A stretch of 64,000 bases of DNA from Micractinium sp. NFX-FRZ (taxonomy: Eukaryota > Chlorophyta > Trebouxiophyceae > Chlorellales > Chlorellaceae). This document shows, in pieces, positions 1 through 12,800 of this stretch. Under the pieces are notes generated by a model. It saw nothing but the letters and a program-made list of their open reading frames with translations. It searched no databases and was not told the DNA's origin. The DNA is taken from contig JAPTJF010000178.1 of assembly GCA_029339195.1 (NCBI GenBank), forward strand, positions 1-64,000, in the 5' to 3' direction. The position numbers and the translations under genes were made by a program. Numbering within the stretch: the first letter of the stretch is position 1; every line of letters begins with the position of its first letter.

Positions 1-1226
1 CGGGGTGATCGGCTGCCAACGCTGTGCTGCGCCCCGAGTGTTGCCCTGCTGGCTGCGCCCTACGCCGCTCGCGCTGTGCCTCATGTGCTTTGGGGCCGCC
101 TGACGGCCGGAGGACAGCGGGCTGCGCTGAGCTGCTCGCACGCCGCGATCATCGCAGCGCGCCGCCCAGCTCTCACCCTGCTGCCTGCCGATCGCCGCCA
201 GACGTTCCTGTGCACGAAGGGGTGGCTGCCTCGATTCAGGCGCCTGGCCTCGGCGGCGGTTCGCCCGGGTGTGGTTGGAGCTCTCTGGCGCCTCAACAAG
301 CTGCCTAGAGGCGTTGCTTCAAAACTGAGCGAAAAAAATAGTTTGTAGAGACACAAATCCTTCCTGCACGGGCATGCCGCTTCATGTTCACTGCTTCTCG
401 GGAAGCACACCGTTGCATTTGCCCAATAGCTTAACTATTCCGCTGTGATGCCTGCGCTCACTGCCTTGCGGCTGTGTACCGGTACACTCCCGTCTTCTCT
501 TGGCAAATTCAACCTGGGCCGTGCTGGCACACATGAATTCTCAGAAGACACAAATCCATCCAGCGCTGGCATGCCGCTTCATGTTTGCTGCTTCTCGGGA
601 AGCGCACGGTTCTAAACTGCCCAGCAGCATGAGGACACTCACTTGATCTAGTACCTTACTAGCCAATCAAGTGATTCAAACTGTAAGTTTCCGTACTGCT
701 TGGCAAGTGGACCCAAAGCGGCCCACGCCTGGCGCAGGAGGCGGTGCAGCCTGCCTGCTTGACGCGACTGGAACACCCTTTGCGCCATGGGTTATAGCCT
801 GGTTTCGCCGCCCAACAAAGGATGCCGCCAGGTTTGGGACCCCTGGCGCAGGAACACAGGCTGATGGCGCGCCCGCCTAGTGCCGCGCTGGCCTGGCGGC
901 GTTGGCCCTGCCGCCGCCACGACGCGCCACTGCTTAATGGGACCGCCCGACTTCTCCTTTCCTGGTCGATCATCAACACCATACAACTTTTGCTTCGCTC
1001 ACTCGCCATTTTTGGAGTCCCCAGGCGTTCCGGCAAGCAAAATAAGAGCCTCGCCGGTCCTCGCTGCTCACGGCACACCTCGTTGGCTCTGCGCAGTATT
1101 CCGGCTTGGTTCTGGCGTGCTGATCACTCTGTTGAGCCTAGGGCGAGCCCAGCAGCGCAGCGGCGTTGGAGAGGGAAGCCCAGGCCCGCCGCTAGCGGAG
1201 CGGCGCGGCGCTTCAGGGCAGCGGCA
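1..1226. other. Gene-free left edge / upstream region of the EDM2-like gene
   Basis: No coding region could be supported here. The open frames are short, overlap on both strands and show no recognisable domain or splice-compatible continuation. The stretch holds a diverged 60-bp direct repeat (described separately) and a small inverted repeat in which CACTTGAT at 640-647 pairs with ATCAAGTG at 666-673. The part just before 1227 is presumably promoter and 5' untranslated region of the EDM2-like gene. No TATA box is convincing. Confidence 0.6.
349..608. repeat. Pair of ~60-bp direct repeats 197 bp apart
   Basis: Copy 1 lies at about 349-412 and copy 2 at about 546-608. Both start AGACACAAATCC and share the blocks GGCATGCCGCTTCATGTT and GCTTCTCGGGAAGC, with scattered substitutions between the copies. 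They do not overlap any gene model. They could be remnants of a dispersed repeat or a local duplication; nothing codes for a transposase nearby. Confidence 0.75.
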
Positions 1227-4200
1227 ATGGCACGGGCCAATGTTCGGCTTGAGAAGCTGGCGGATGGGCGGTGGGCCATGCAGCTCCCACCGCCGCCCGC
1301 CAGCGGCAGCGGCAACGACGGCGGCGGTAAACACCCCGCCTTGCAGCTGCTGCAGCTCAAGCCGAGGAAGGATGAGGAAGCTGTGGTTCCAATCCTCACG
1401 GAACCTGTGTCAGGGGCAGAGGGGCGGGAGCTGAGCCCGGGGTTTCCGGGCGTGGACAGCCTGGGTCGGCTGGTGCCGTACTTTTGCAACGGCAGCGGTC
1501 CTGCAGGCGGCAATGCGGGCGGCGGCGCAGCTGCCAGCATTTCCGCTATGCAGGACGACAGCAGCAGCGCGGTGCGCATGCAATTGGATGCTCAGCCAGC
1601 CGAGTCGCGGGTGCAGCAGCAGAAGGCAGCACCCGCCGCAGCAGCGCCGGCAGCGGCCCAGGCAGTCGCCCCGCCCGCTGCCCCACCCGCTACGGCAGCT
1701 CTGTCACCCGCCGCAGCTGCTGCGCACGCTGCGGAGGCCGCCAAAGCAGCAGCCATGGCAGCGCCGCCGCCCCGCAAGTGGCTGCGGAAAGACGGCGACC
1801 TGCCGCGGGGGCGGCGCGGTGGCAGCGACAGCCCACCGTCCAGCGGAAGCCCTGCCCCATCTCCGCGCCCAGCAGACGCAGACGGTGCAGCACCAGGTGC
1901 AGATGGCGGCAGCAACGGCACGCCAGCCCACTCCCCCAGTGCGACACCCATGGCAGAGGGGGCGGCAGCAGCACCCAACTGGGGCAACGGCGGCAGCGAC
2001 GGCGGGGGAGATAGAGACGTGAGCGACGGCGGCAGCCGCGGCGGGGGTGGCGGCGATGATGAGGACATGAGTAGAAACAGCGCTGGCGGAGGAGGGGACG
2101 AAGAGGAGCGGGAGGAGGAGCAGGAGGAGGAGGATGTGGGCGGCACGCAGCAGCAGGACAAATTTGACACGCAGTGAGTGGGGTCGAAGCGCTGGGGAGG
2201 TGGAGGTCTGCCTGCCCTCTGGCCTAGAGACACGTTTTCAGTCCAGTTGCCACTAGAAGGTTTCATAACAAGGTTGTGTTTGTGGGCTTGCTCGTGGGGA
2301 TGTTAGAGCTAAAGGGCCCACACACGCTCACCGGAGGGTTTTTGTTTAGGTCGCGTCAGCGGTGTCTCTGCAGAGGTTCTGTTTGGGCCTCGCCAGAGGG
2401 GTTGAGGTTGGCAGCGTGGTAGAGGGTGTGTTTGAATGTCAGTAGAGCGTACCCGGTTTGCACCAGCGGTGGGCAGCTGCCAGGCCTGCTGCATTCAGCA
2501 GCAGCAGCAGCAGCAGCCGACGCTGCCCAACCACGCGATGCCTGCCGCCTCATCTCCTCCCTCCTGCTGCTCCTCTTGTAGGTGTGCGCTGTGCGACGAC
2601 GGCGGGGTTCTGCTGGGTTGTGACGGCCCCTGCATGCGCTCCTTCCACACAGAGTGAGCCTGCCTGCTTGCTTGTGTAAACCCCATGTGCGCACATTGCG
2701 TGTGCTTGTGCATGCTGCATGCGTGACCGTGTCGCATGCTGCTTGCATGCATTTGGTGTTTGCTGTCCGCATTACATCACGCTGCAGCCTGGCGCGTGTC
2801 TGCTCGGGCTGACACGTGTGCCCGCCGCCATCCCGCTCACGTGAATGTGCCCTGACTTGCTTGCCTGAACTTCCCGCCCACAGTCCCACCTTGCCTCCCT
2901 CCCTCGCCCTCCTTCGCTTGCCCGCCCATGCAGCCCAGACGGCTGCAACCTGCTGCGCCTGCCCGATGACCTTGCTGATTACTTGACCAACTCAAACGAG
3001 ACGTTCCTCTGCCCCAACTGCCTGGCGGGCGTGCACCAGGTGGGTGCTGAGCAGGGCCCCAGCTGGGCGCGTGCCAGGGGAAACAAGAGGGCGTTCTGTC
3101 CTGTGGCAGGAGCTGGGCGGCAATTGCTCCCAGGCGCTCCTCGGCCCCTTGATCCCTGGCCCGCTGCCAGCTGCCAGTTTTCTGTTGCTGCCCGCCGACC
3201 TTCCGTCATGCTGTGCCTGCACAGCCATGTGTTCATCACGTCGTCACCACACTCTCTGCGAAAAGGGAAGCGTCCGCACCCGCTGAGCACCTGCATCTCC
3301 CTGGCTGCCCTCGCACTCCGCTGCAGTGCCACGCATGCAAGCAGGAGGGGAAGGCAGACGCGGAAGTGTTCAAGTGGGTGCAGTACCGCCCACACCGTTG
3401 CACTGACAGCCTGTTGCCCCTCACTTTGCCCGAGCCGCTGAACTGGCCCCCCGCATAGCCCTTCTCTCCCGGCCCACGTCTGTGCCAGTGCCTGGGCTGC
3501 CGCTCCTCACTTGCCGCCGTGTCTGCCCTGTCGCCTGGCCTGCCTTTCCTCACATGCCCCATCGTCTGCTCCCCTCGCCTGGGACTGCCGCTGCTGTGTA
3601 GATGCATCCACGCCTCCTGCGGCCGCTATTATCACCCGGAGTGTGCGGGCGTCAAGCGGGGGGACGCATTTGTTTGGTAAGCGGGAGTGGCGCTGGCAGC
3701 CTCTCAGCTGCTCAAATCCCTGCTCCCACGTACTCGCAGCTGCCGCTTGGCCGCTCGCCTGTCTGCTCAGCCTGGCACGTTCCCTAAGGTTGCGGCCCTA
3801 GCTGCCTCGCTGGGAGCAGCAGCAGCAGCGGCAGGGGCCGCTGCTTCCACACATGGTACCTTGCTTGATTGAAAAATCCACACTTCTGCCGCCGTTCTCT
3901 CGTCCCTCCCACCCACTCCCTGCAGCGACCTGCACACCTGCGCCGTCTGCAAGGGCTATGCAGAGGGCGGCGCCAGCAAGACAGGGGAGCTGGTGCCCTG
4001 CCGGCGCTGCCCCATCGCCTACCACCGGCGCTGCCTGCCCGCAGAGCTGCCGCGCAACCGGCCGGGGGAGCCAGCGCCCCGCGTGTGGCTGGCAGACTAT
4101 GACTCTGAGCACGGTGAGAATGGTGTTGGGTTGAGCGGTCACCCATGCACCCACCCCGACGCCCGTACATTTTTATTTTTATTTTGCAAACTTCCTTGGC

Positions 4201-7200
4201 TGGGCGGCATGGAGCCAGTTGCTCTGCCTCGGCTGGCGCGGCAAGCTCCGCCCCTTGTGTGCCCCTGCGTTCCGACGCCTGGGACACGATTGGCCCATGG
4301 ATTGTTGGTGCTGCCGGGCACCTCAGTATCTGGTATGAACCTGCCTGTGTGCTGCCCCTGCAGGCAAGTGGGTGGACGGCGTGGAGCAGTCGCTGTGCTA
4401 CTGCCGGCGCCACTCCCTGGACCCCTCCACCGGGCAGGCCAGGTTCACGATCGGCCCCCAGGGGCGGCTGTACGACAAGGACCGGCAGCAGCCGTACCAG
4501 CTGATGGACGGCAAGCTGCTCACCCGCTTCCGCCTGCACTATGCGCGTGAGGCCCGGCACCTTCAGTCCTCCCGGGAGCTGCTGGCAAAGGTGGGCGGGG
4601 TTGGTGGGGTGCGGGGGCCCTGCAGGTGTGTGTGTGTGTGTTGGGCAATGGTTTTTTGTTGAAGGCGGGGCAAGCAGCCTGGGAGGCATCTGCACCTGCA
4701 ATGCCCGCAGCGGCTGCTGGCTACGGAGGGCGGGCACGGTGTGTTTGGCTGCGGTTGTCGGGTGTGAGTGGGCTTTTGGGGAGCTAGGCAGGACAGGCTG
4801 GAGGTGCGAGTGTACGGGTCTGTGAGCGTGGGCATGCCTGCCTTGTCTGCACCTGTGGCCGCACCTGTGGCAGCAGGCAGGCGGCACTCCTCGCACAATT
4901 GGCGCTCACATGGCTGCCCGCCGGCATGCCTGCCCGCCTCCATTCATCCACGCTCACGATACCCTCCCTCCCCTACCCCTGCCCGCCCGGCTCCCCGCCA
5001 CATCAGCAAGCCGCCAGCAAGGCCAGGAAGGAGGCGGCCAAGCGGGAGGCTGAGAAGCAGGCGGCCAAACGGGCACGGGAGGCCGGAGCAGCGGGCGGAG
5101 GGTCAGAAGAGTCAGAAGAAGACGTGCCGCTCGCTAAGAAGCACCGCCGCCTGCTGAAGGCAGGCTCTGCCGGGGCCCGCTCCAAGGAGCAGCAGCTGGC
5201 GGCAGCTGCGGCTGGCAGGGCAGCGACAAAAGGGGCAGGAACGGCAGCACCGGCGGCGCCGCCACCAAAGCGGGCACCAGCAGCAGCAGCAGCAGCTGGT
5301 AAGCCTGCAGATTCGGCAGCTGAAGCGCCCGCTGCCCAGCAGGTGGCGCGCCCAGCGGCCGAGGCAAAGGCACAGCGGCAGCAGCTAGCAGAGGAGGCAG
5401 CAGGGGAGGAGCAGGGGGAAGGCATGTCAGAAGGGGGCACAGAAGATGCAGACGAGGCGGGAGGCTTGGTGGAGGCAGGGGAGGAGCCAGAAGTGGGGCA
5501 GCCGGCACCAGCGGACGCCCGCGCCGGCGTCACAGCGCTGCCCTCAGCAGCGGCGGCAGCTGCGGCGGCAGAGCAGGCAGCGGGCTCGCCCCAGAAGGCG
5601 GACCACCGGCGGCTCCGAGGTAAGCTGATGTAGAGGCGGGGGCAGGGAGCCTGGTGGGCGGATGCTTTGCGTGCGCTGCTCTGTTGGTTTGTGCAGTGCC
5701 TGCTTATTGAAGTCTGCATGCCTGCCCGCTTGCTTGCTGCTGCATGCGCTGCTGCTGGCTTCCTGTGCAACCCATTTGCTTCTCCAGCCCTCCAGCCTGC
5801 CCACTTGCTTGCCTTGCCTGCCTTTCCGCAGATGCGCTGCGCCGTGTGGTGGTGCTGCCCAGCCAGCAGCAGCAGCGCGACCGCGTGCGACACTTGCTTC
5901 ATGAGGCGGAGGTGAGTGGGTGGCTGCTCTGCTGCTGCTGCTGCTGCCGGAGGTGGAGGTGCTGCTGCAAGGGGCGGGCAGGGTTGCTGCCGCAGCAGGG
6001 GTCTCGGGCGAGAGTTCACGCCGATCCTTGGATCACCGGTTGCCGGAATGGCACCCAACCAATCGAGTGCCCCCGCTGGCCACCTATGCCACCCACCTGT
6101 GTCATCTATGCCACCATCTGTGCCACCATCTGTGCCCCCACCTTGTGCAGGACGACCCTCGCTTCACCAAGGACGCGCTGTGGCACGCCACGCGGCGGCC
6201 GGAGCCGTACCGCCACGCCATGAAGAAGACGATTGACGAGGTGGGCGGGATGGGTTGGGTTGAGCAGGAACCCACAATCTGTGAGGGCATTCAAATAAAT
6301 TAGTCTTTCTATTGATTATGAAAAAAGGGAGAGTGGTAGCAGGAGTCGTCAACCCAGACTGCCTTTGGCCTGCTGGCCATTGCATGCGCGGCGGTGCAGC
6401 GCATACCTCCCCACAATGGTGTGCTTCCTTCCCGCGCTGTTAACTGCCACCCAGGCTTTTGGGGCCTCATCTGCCCTGCACTTGAAGCTGGCTCACTCGT
6501 GGCTGTGCCTCTCTACCCCTCATACTCTGTACACAATTCAAGTGCCCCTTTTGCCGGTCGCACATGTGCAGGGGAAGGCGACCAACCTTTTAGCCGTGCT
6601 GCATCTCTGCCTTCTGTCTCGCTGCCTTTTCTCCCTCTGCGACTCTGTTTGATGCCTGCCTGCCTGTCTACCTGCCTGCCCGCCCGCCCTGCAGGACAAG
6701 CTGCGAAACTTTGAGAACGCGGTGTACCATGCGCGCAAGGGGCTGGCACCGCCGCACCAGCTGCTGGACCGCCTTGCTGTGCAGGCGCGTGTGTTTGTGG
6801 GTGTGGGGTTGGGTTTGGTGAGGACTGCCTAGCCAAAGGTGGTGCTGGACCATGCCGCGGATGCACAAGAAATGCACATAAAACATACACGTCATTAGTG
6901 CGAGGCGTGCAGCCAGTATGATGCCTGGGCGTGGCACTACCCCCCCTTTCTGCCTCCCCTGTGCCATCCTGCTAAACGTAACCTCCCCCTCCACCCCCCA
7001 ACCCTCCAACGCCCACACCAAACACCCCCCCCACATACACACTTATTTTGCAGAGCATTGTGTCCCACTACGACGACCTCTTCATGGTGTTGGCCCCGTA
7101 CCTGCACGGCGAGCGCTACTCCTCATACGGGCGCCACTTCACCGCCATGCACCTCCTGCACCGCGTGGCCGACAGGTGGGGCCTGGATGGCTGGGGTGGA

Positions 7201-9212
7201 GAGGGGCTCACAAGGGGGCCCACAAGGAAGATGGTGGCTGCTGGAGGGCGGGGAGCCCAGGGCTGCTGGCCGTGCTTATTTGAAACTGGCAATAGCAGTA
7301 CCGGATGCTGGCTGTCAGCTGCCCCGCTCACTCCCTGCCTGCCCCCACCACCTGCCACCCATTATGTGCCCTCCCCCCCCCACCCCAGGCTGGCCATGTA
7401 TCTGCGGAGCGGCGACCAGGTGGTGGACTTCAGCTGCGGGGAGAACGCTTTTGTGCCCTACATCAAGAAGCGCTGCCTCAGGTGCGGCCCACCACATGCC
7501 GCCTTGCTGGGTGGATGGAGCGGACAGGGGTCCTTGGGTGGGCAAGGGAGGCGCCCCGGCATGCCTGGGCTGAGGTGGCACCGCAGGCTGGGCAGCAGGC
7601 GCGGCATGACATGCGCCGGTGTGTGGGTTGCACTTTGGGGATATCGCCTTCCGTCTCTGCTGTGCGCACCACCCGGGGGGGCTTTCCCATGACGTCATCC
7701 CCGCCAAAAATAGATCAGGCGCACACACGCCCATGTGCCTCACCGCCCCTCCGCCGTTTTGCGCGCCCATCCCCGCCTGCCCTGCAGCATGGGCATGGTC
7801 ATCCGTGGGCGGTCCTACGACATCATCCAGGCCAAGGACGGCACCGACTTTGTGCTCAAGTCCTGGTTTGACACGCGGCCGGGGCAGGAGGAGGGGCTGG
7901 CGCCCAAGGAGCACCTCTGCATCTGCCTCAACCCGGTGAGGGGGTGTGTGTTTGATCTAAACACTGATATAGTGTTGCTGTGTTTCTTGGCAGGTGAAGA
8001 GAAAATAGGAGTGGGCGTTGGGATGTGGGGCATTGGGCGTGGCACAGCTTGGAGGGGAGGGGGCCACCGTCAACAGCGGCGTGGCTGCGGCACAGGTTGG
8101 AGCGGCGGCATCTGCTGCAGCTGGCCCCTCCCCCTGGTGCAACGCGCAGGCTGCTGCTGCTGCTGTCTCCGCCGCTGCACGCCCCTTTGCTGTTGGCTGG
8201 GCGCACACTGCCTGCCTCCACCGCTTGAGCTGCCCTCCCGCCCTCCCCTGCTACCCACCCTGCCTGCAGCCCTTTGGCAAGAACAGCTCGCTGGCCAACA
8301 AGTTTGTTGAGCACGCTGCACGCTTTGCCCCCCGCCTCATCGTAAGCCTGCCGCTCTGGTTTGCTGGCTGCAGCTGGGGGGCGCCACTGCGACAGGGCGG
8401 CGCTGGGGAGGCGCTTGTTGTGGAGTACGCTGCGCCCTGCCCCTGCCTGCCTGCACGTGTATGCACTTCTGCTAGATGATTTGCTATGTTTATTGTTCTC
8501 AGCAAGCTGTGGGAACACTTTGTGCATGAATCCACCCTCTTACGTTGTCCCCTGCCCTGCTCACTTTCCTTGCTCCCCTCCCTGCCTGCTCCTGCCGCCA
8601 GGCCCTGATTGTGCCCCCCCGCACTGTCATCCCTCGGGAGTACGAGGTGGTGTATGAGAACGCAAAGATGTGCGGCGGAGGTGAGTCCTCTCGGAAAGGG
8701 ATTGCTTCCTTTGTTGGGAGCATCACTCCCTTTGCCGCGCCTGCACCGCCCTGCACGCCCTGCCCGCCGCTCAGCAGAAACCTTCGTGTGCCCGGCTCCA
8801 CAAGACCCCTTCCTCGTCTCAGGAGCGCGTGTGCTGTATTGTGTCCGCACCACCTCCCGCAGAGGAGTTTTACGTCCCTGGCTCCACGCACAAGTCGTGG
8901 AACAAGGAGTGGCCTGTGCTGCGCATCATGATGCGCCGCGAGTGCCAGCCCGCGCTGGCGCACCGGGGGGAGCCCACAGAGTTTGAGGAACTGCAGGACT
9001 GCACCGCCAGCGTGGCACAGCAGGCGCAGCAGGCCCAGCTCGCGCAGCAGGCGCAGTACGCCGCCATGTATGGGCAGCAGTATGCATACGCGGCGAACGG
9101 CGGGTACGAGGCGGCGGCGCCAGTCGGCTATGGCGGCGGCGCTGTCCCGGCCGGGTATGGCGGCGTTGGCGTCATGCCGGGCGTGTACGGCGTGCCGCAC
9201 GCCGGCTGGTAG
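1227..9212 (+). CDS. EDM2: EDM2-like PHD-finger protein with a methyltransferase-fold C-terminal domain
   Basis: Predicted nuclear chromatin reader of 1132 aa. Exons: 1227-2173, 2582-2653, 2934-3039, 3327-3373, 3602-3676, 3926-4113, 4364-4590, 5007-5619, 5832-5911, 6151-6240, 6695-6784, 7054-7175, 7389-7481, 7788-7935, 8270-8341, 8602-8680, 8863-9212. The first 315 residues are low-complexity (Ala, Gln, Gly, then acidic). A PHD finger follows (CALCDDGGVLLGCDGPC, about 317), then further Cys/His zinc motifs (YYHPEC; CRRCPIAYHRRC) to about 460. At 899-905 DFSCGEN and at 963-969 CLNP|PFG match the SAM-site and NPPF motifs of the EDM2 C-terminal domain. In Arabidopsis EDM2 reads H3K9 methylation and controls intronic heterochromatin and polyadenylation site choice. 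The C-terminal tail is rich in Gln, Tyr and Gly. The donor of exon 11 is uncertain (GC-AG, or GT six bases on). Family assignment is strong; conserved function is inference. Confidence 0.9.
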
Positions 9213-9830
9213 AGCGCACGCAACACACCTATCTGTTTTTTGCTTGCATCTGAATCTGATCCACCTTGTTTTTCCAGCTGCCTCTGCTTCTGCCTCATCT
9301 GATCATCAGTGCACTGTGACCAGACCTCAGGAACCCACCCCAGTTGCATTCTTTGGCCCGGCTGGCGGCGGGTGGCGGTGGTGGGCTGGTAAGAGAAGGG
9401 ACGCCTGCTTGCTAGTCGAAGCTCCTTTCAGATCCGAAAGCGGAGTATTAAACAATACTCTGCGGGGCGTTGCTCGCGCCCACTTGCTGAAAGTTGCGGT
9501 GAGTCGCCGGTCGCCTTCCCGCGACTCGCCTGCCCGTCCCATGCCGATAATAATTGTCGTCGGCACTTGTGGATCGTTTGGCAGCGCTCTGCGTTTGGCC
9601 TCTTTGTGATCGCCGCTCTTTGTAGGACTGCTGGTTGGGCTGCTGTTGGGCTGCACGCCTGCAGGAGCCACGGAGCTCCATCGGGTGGCACGGGAAGCAG
9701 CGCAGCTGAGGGCGCAGCGCAGCTGAGGGCGTCAGGTGGCACCGCCGCCCACGCCGTCGTCGGCGAGCTCCGCCGCCACGGCGGGCAGCACTAGAGCTGC
9801 TTGCAACTAGAGCAGCAGCTGACTGGCGAC
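9213..9830. other. Intergenic: EDM2-like 3' UTR and SEC5 upstream region
   Basis: No coding region is supported. The stretch contains a perfect hairpin, GAGTATT-AAAC-AATACTC, at 9443-9460, unusual for being AT-rich in GC-rich surroundings. No clear TGTAA signal follows the upstream gene. The right part must contain the SEC5 promoter because both genes run in the same direction. Confidence 0.6.
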
Positions 9831-12800
9831 ATGGGGCTGTTCAAGCGCTCCAAGAGCAAGAAAGCTGCGGCAGGGAAGGGCCCTGCCGCCGCCGCTGGCG
9901 CTGCTGCGGGGCTGGACAGCGACAGCGAAATCTCGATGATGAGCGAAGACAGCGACTGGGAGGCGGACCGGGCGGCCCTCCAGCAGGCGCTCTCTGGAGC
10001 CGTGTCCGGAGCTGCTCAGCCCAGCACAGCGGGGAGGGCGGCGTCAGGGAGCGACCCTTTTGAGGAGGCCACGCTGTGGGCTGACGTGAGGCGGGCGGGG
10101 GGAGCGGGTGCAAGGGGAGGCGCGGAGGCTTTGCGTGGGCGTGCATGGAGGCTCGGTGAGGATGCGTGCCTCCGCCCCCTCCTGCTAACCAAACTTCTCC
10201 CCTTTCCATGCCTCCGCCTCCTCCTGCCAACCAAAATTCTCCCCTTTTTCATGCGCAGGTGGACCGAGATGACCTGGAGCGCATTGCGCTCAACATTGCC
10301 CGCAACGCGGTGCCCCCCGCCCCCGACGGCGGGTCGGAGGAGAGCGCCGAGGCGGCGGCGCGCCTCAACATCTCTGCTGCCGTGGCGGAGCAGGCAGAGG
10401 CGTATGACAGCACCGACCCGCTGGGGTATGGCCGCATCGACACGCGCCTGCTGACCCTGGTGAGTGCGCATTACTGCCGCTGGGCTGGCTTGCTGGGGGG
10501 CAGCGTGGAGGGCACCGCGGGGGGTAGCGTGCTGGGCTGGCGACCCCGGGGCGCACAGCAGCATGCAGCGGGTGGCAGCAGCAAGCAGGAGGAGCGCTGC
10601 TGCGGGGCCGCCGCTGGCTGTTGCGTTTTGTGCAGCACCCGTGTCGAAAGTGTTCCCAGCTGCGCCGCCTGCCTTCCTGCCCACCGCTCTGCTTGGCTGA
10701 CTGACCGACTCCTCTGCCATGCTGCCTGCCCGCAGGCACGCGACCTGGGTGCTGGCGGCCCTGGTGCCAAGGCTCGCTACAGCCGCCTCCTAGAGCCTGG
10801 ATTCCGGCGGGGGCCTGCGGGGCGCGGCCGCGGCGACGACGCCAGCGGCAGCGTGCAAGCTGAGGCGCCGCCGGCGCTGCGGGCAAAGGTGCTGCCCGGG
10901 AGCGAGCAGTTTGATGCGGCCGTGTATCTGGGCACCCTTCATGCGGTGAGCTTTTTGGTGGGGCCAGGTGGGGTGGGGTGGGGTCGGTGGGTGCCATGCT
11001 ACGGTGCCATGCCATGCTGTGCTGTGCTGCGCTGAGCAGTGCGATGCGACCACACATCTCGGGACCAGCCAGGGCGTTGGCACGCGAGAGGTTGGGAGTG
11101 GAGGGATAAGCAGGATGGCTGCTGCGTCCACTTACGATGGTGATGCTCTCGCTGTGCTGTGGGTGGGCTGCACTGCTGTGCTGCGCTGCTCTGCAGCGGG
11201 TGGGCTCAAGTGCAGTCACCCATGCTGACTTGCACCCAAGAATTGGTGTGGTGGTTGGTTGTTTCTGCTGTGCAGGACAAGACCCTGCCAGAGCTGCTGC
11301 GCGGCCTGCACGCTCTGCGCCAGCAGCTGAGCGAGCACACGGGGCAGCTCAAGTCGCTGGTGAAAGAAAACTTTGACCGCTTCACGTCCAGCAAGAACAC
11401 GATCGACACGGTGGGTGGGCCGGGGATGGGCGCACCGACTGAAGGATTCACTGGATGTGGTTGTTGGGTGCTGGAAGGCAGCACACGATCGACACAGTGG
11501 GTGGGCTGGCAGGTGCACGGATGGGCAGACGGATGGGATGTGCCTGTTGGGTGCTGGAAGGCAGCACACGATCGACACTGCGGGGTCGGCTGTGGTTGGG
11601 CGCATCACCGATTGGGTGCATGGCATGTGGTCATTGGGTGCTGGCATGCCAGAAGCATGCACACAAATCGGGAAAACACGTGAGCTGCAAGGTGTGGTGT
11701 CCAGGTTGGTACATAGGCTGGGTGGCCCTCTTGCTGTGCGGCGCCAAAGACACCACGCCAGGTGCTGTGTTTTAGCTTCCCAGCTCCTGGCTGGGCTGCC
11801 TGGCCTGCTCATTCCTCCTCCCTCGTTGTGTGTGCTGCCCCGCAGGTGTATGCCAAGCTGCAAAAGGCGGAGGTGGAGGGGGAGTCGGGGGTGCACGGCA
11901 GCAGCACACGGGAGGTGCTTGAGTCGGTGCTGCAGGTGAGCGTTGCTTGTGGTGGGTAGCGCATGGGGGTAGCGTGTGGGGGGGAGGGTTCTTTTGGGCG
12001 AATGTGGGAATGCTTCTGGCAGACAGACGGAGGAGTGGTGATAGTGGGTGGCAGCGGGAGGTGGGGGGACACAGGGCTCCCACCCTCCCTCTCTTCCATG
12101 TCCAGCCCCATAATCTCAGCGTCCCTTCCTCCGCTGTCTTGCCTCCAGGTGCAAGACGAGGCGAAGCGCGCCTTTGGCCCCCTGCTGGAGCGGCAGGCCA
12201 AGGCAGACCGCATCCGACTGGTGGGCTCCTGCTGTGCATGCTGCGCCCGGTGGCATCAGAGCTGTCGGCTGCTGCTGACTTGCGGCGGCTGGCCTGATCA
12301 CTCAGTTTCGTCCTTGCTCTGTGCATGCATGCTTGATGGCATTCATTGCGTTCTGGGAAGCTGCCGGCCGAGATGTGCTGTCTGTGCCATGGATTGTTTG
12401 CCCCTGCACCCCATGCCCTGCGCTAACGTGTTCATGCGCCCCCCCTCACATGTGGCGTGCCGCAGGTGCTGGGCGTGATGCAGCGGTATGAAGCGGTGGT
12501 GCAGCTGCCGTCGCGGGTGCGGCAGCACGCCGAGGCGGGAGACTATGAACAGGTGGGCTGCGGCAGGACACAGACAGGGGGGGCGTGTTGTGCCAGGCTG
12601 CCAGGCTGCGCTGGGCTGCGTTGGACTCATGGCCAGGACCCACCACGTTCGTCCGCATCGGGCAGGGTGTGCTGGGCGGGGCGTCAACCCAGGCCAGCCA
12701 GAGTGAATGGTTAGGTTTACTTGGCCCCCTGCCTCCCTGACCTTCCGTCCTTTCCTAACTCGACCAGTTCCTCTCCCTTCCTCCCGCCAGGTGGCGGCTG

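Noticed and set aside
1592..2266. Long minus-strand frame rich in Pro/Ser opposite EDM2 exon 1
   Set aside because: Shadow of GC-rich coding sequence; the plus strand carries the splice sites and PHD continuation.
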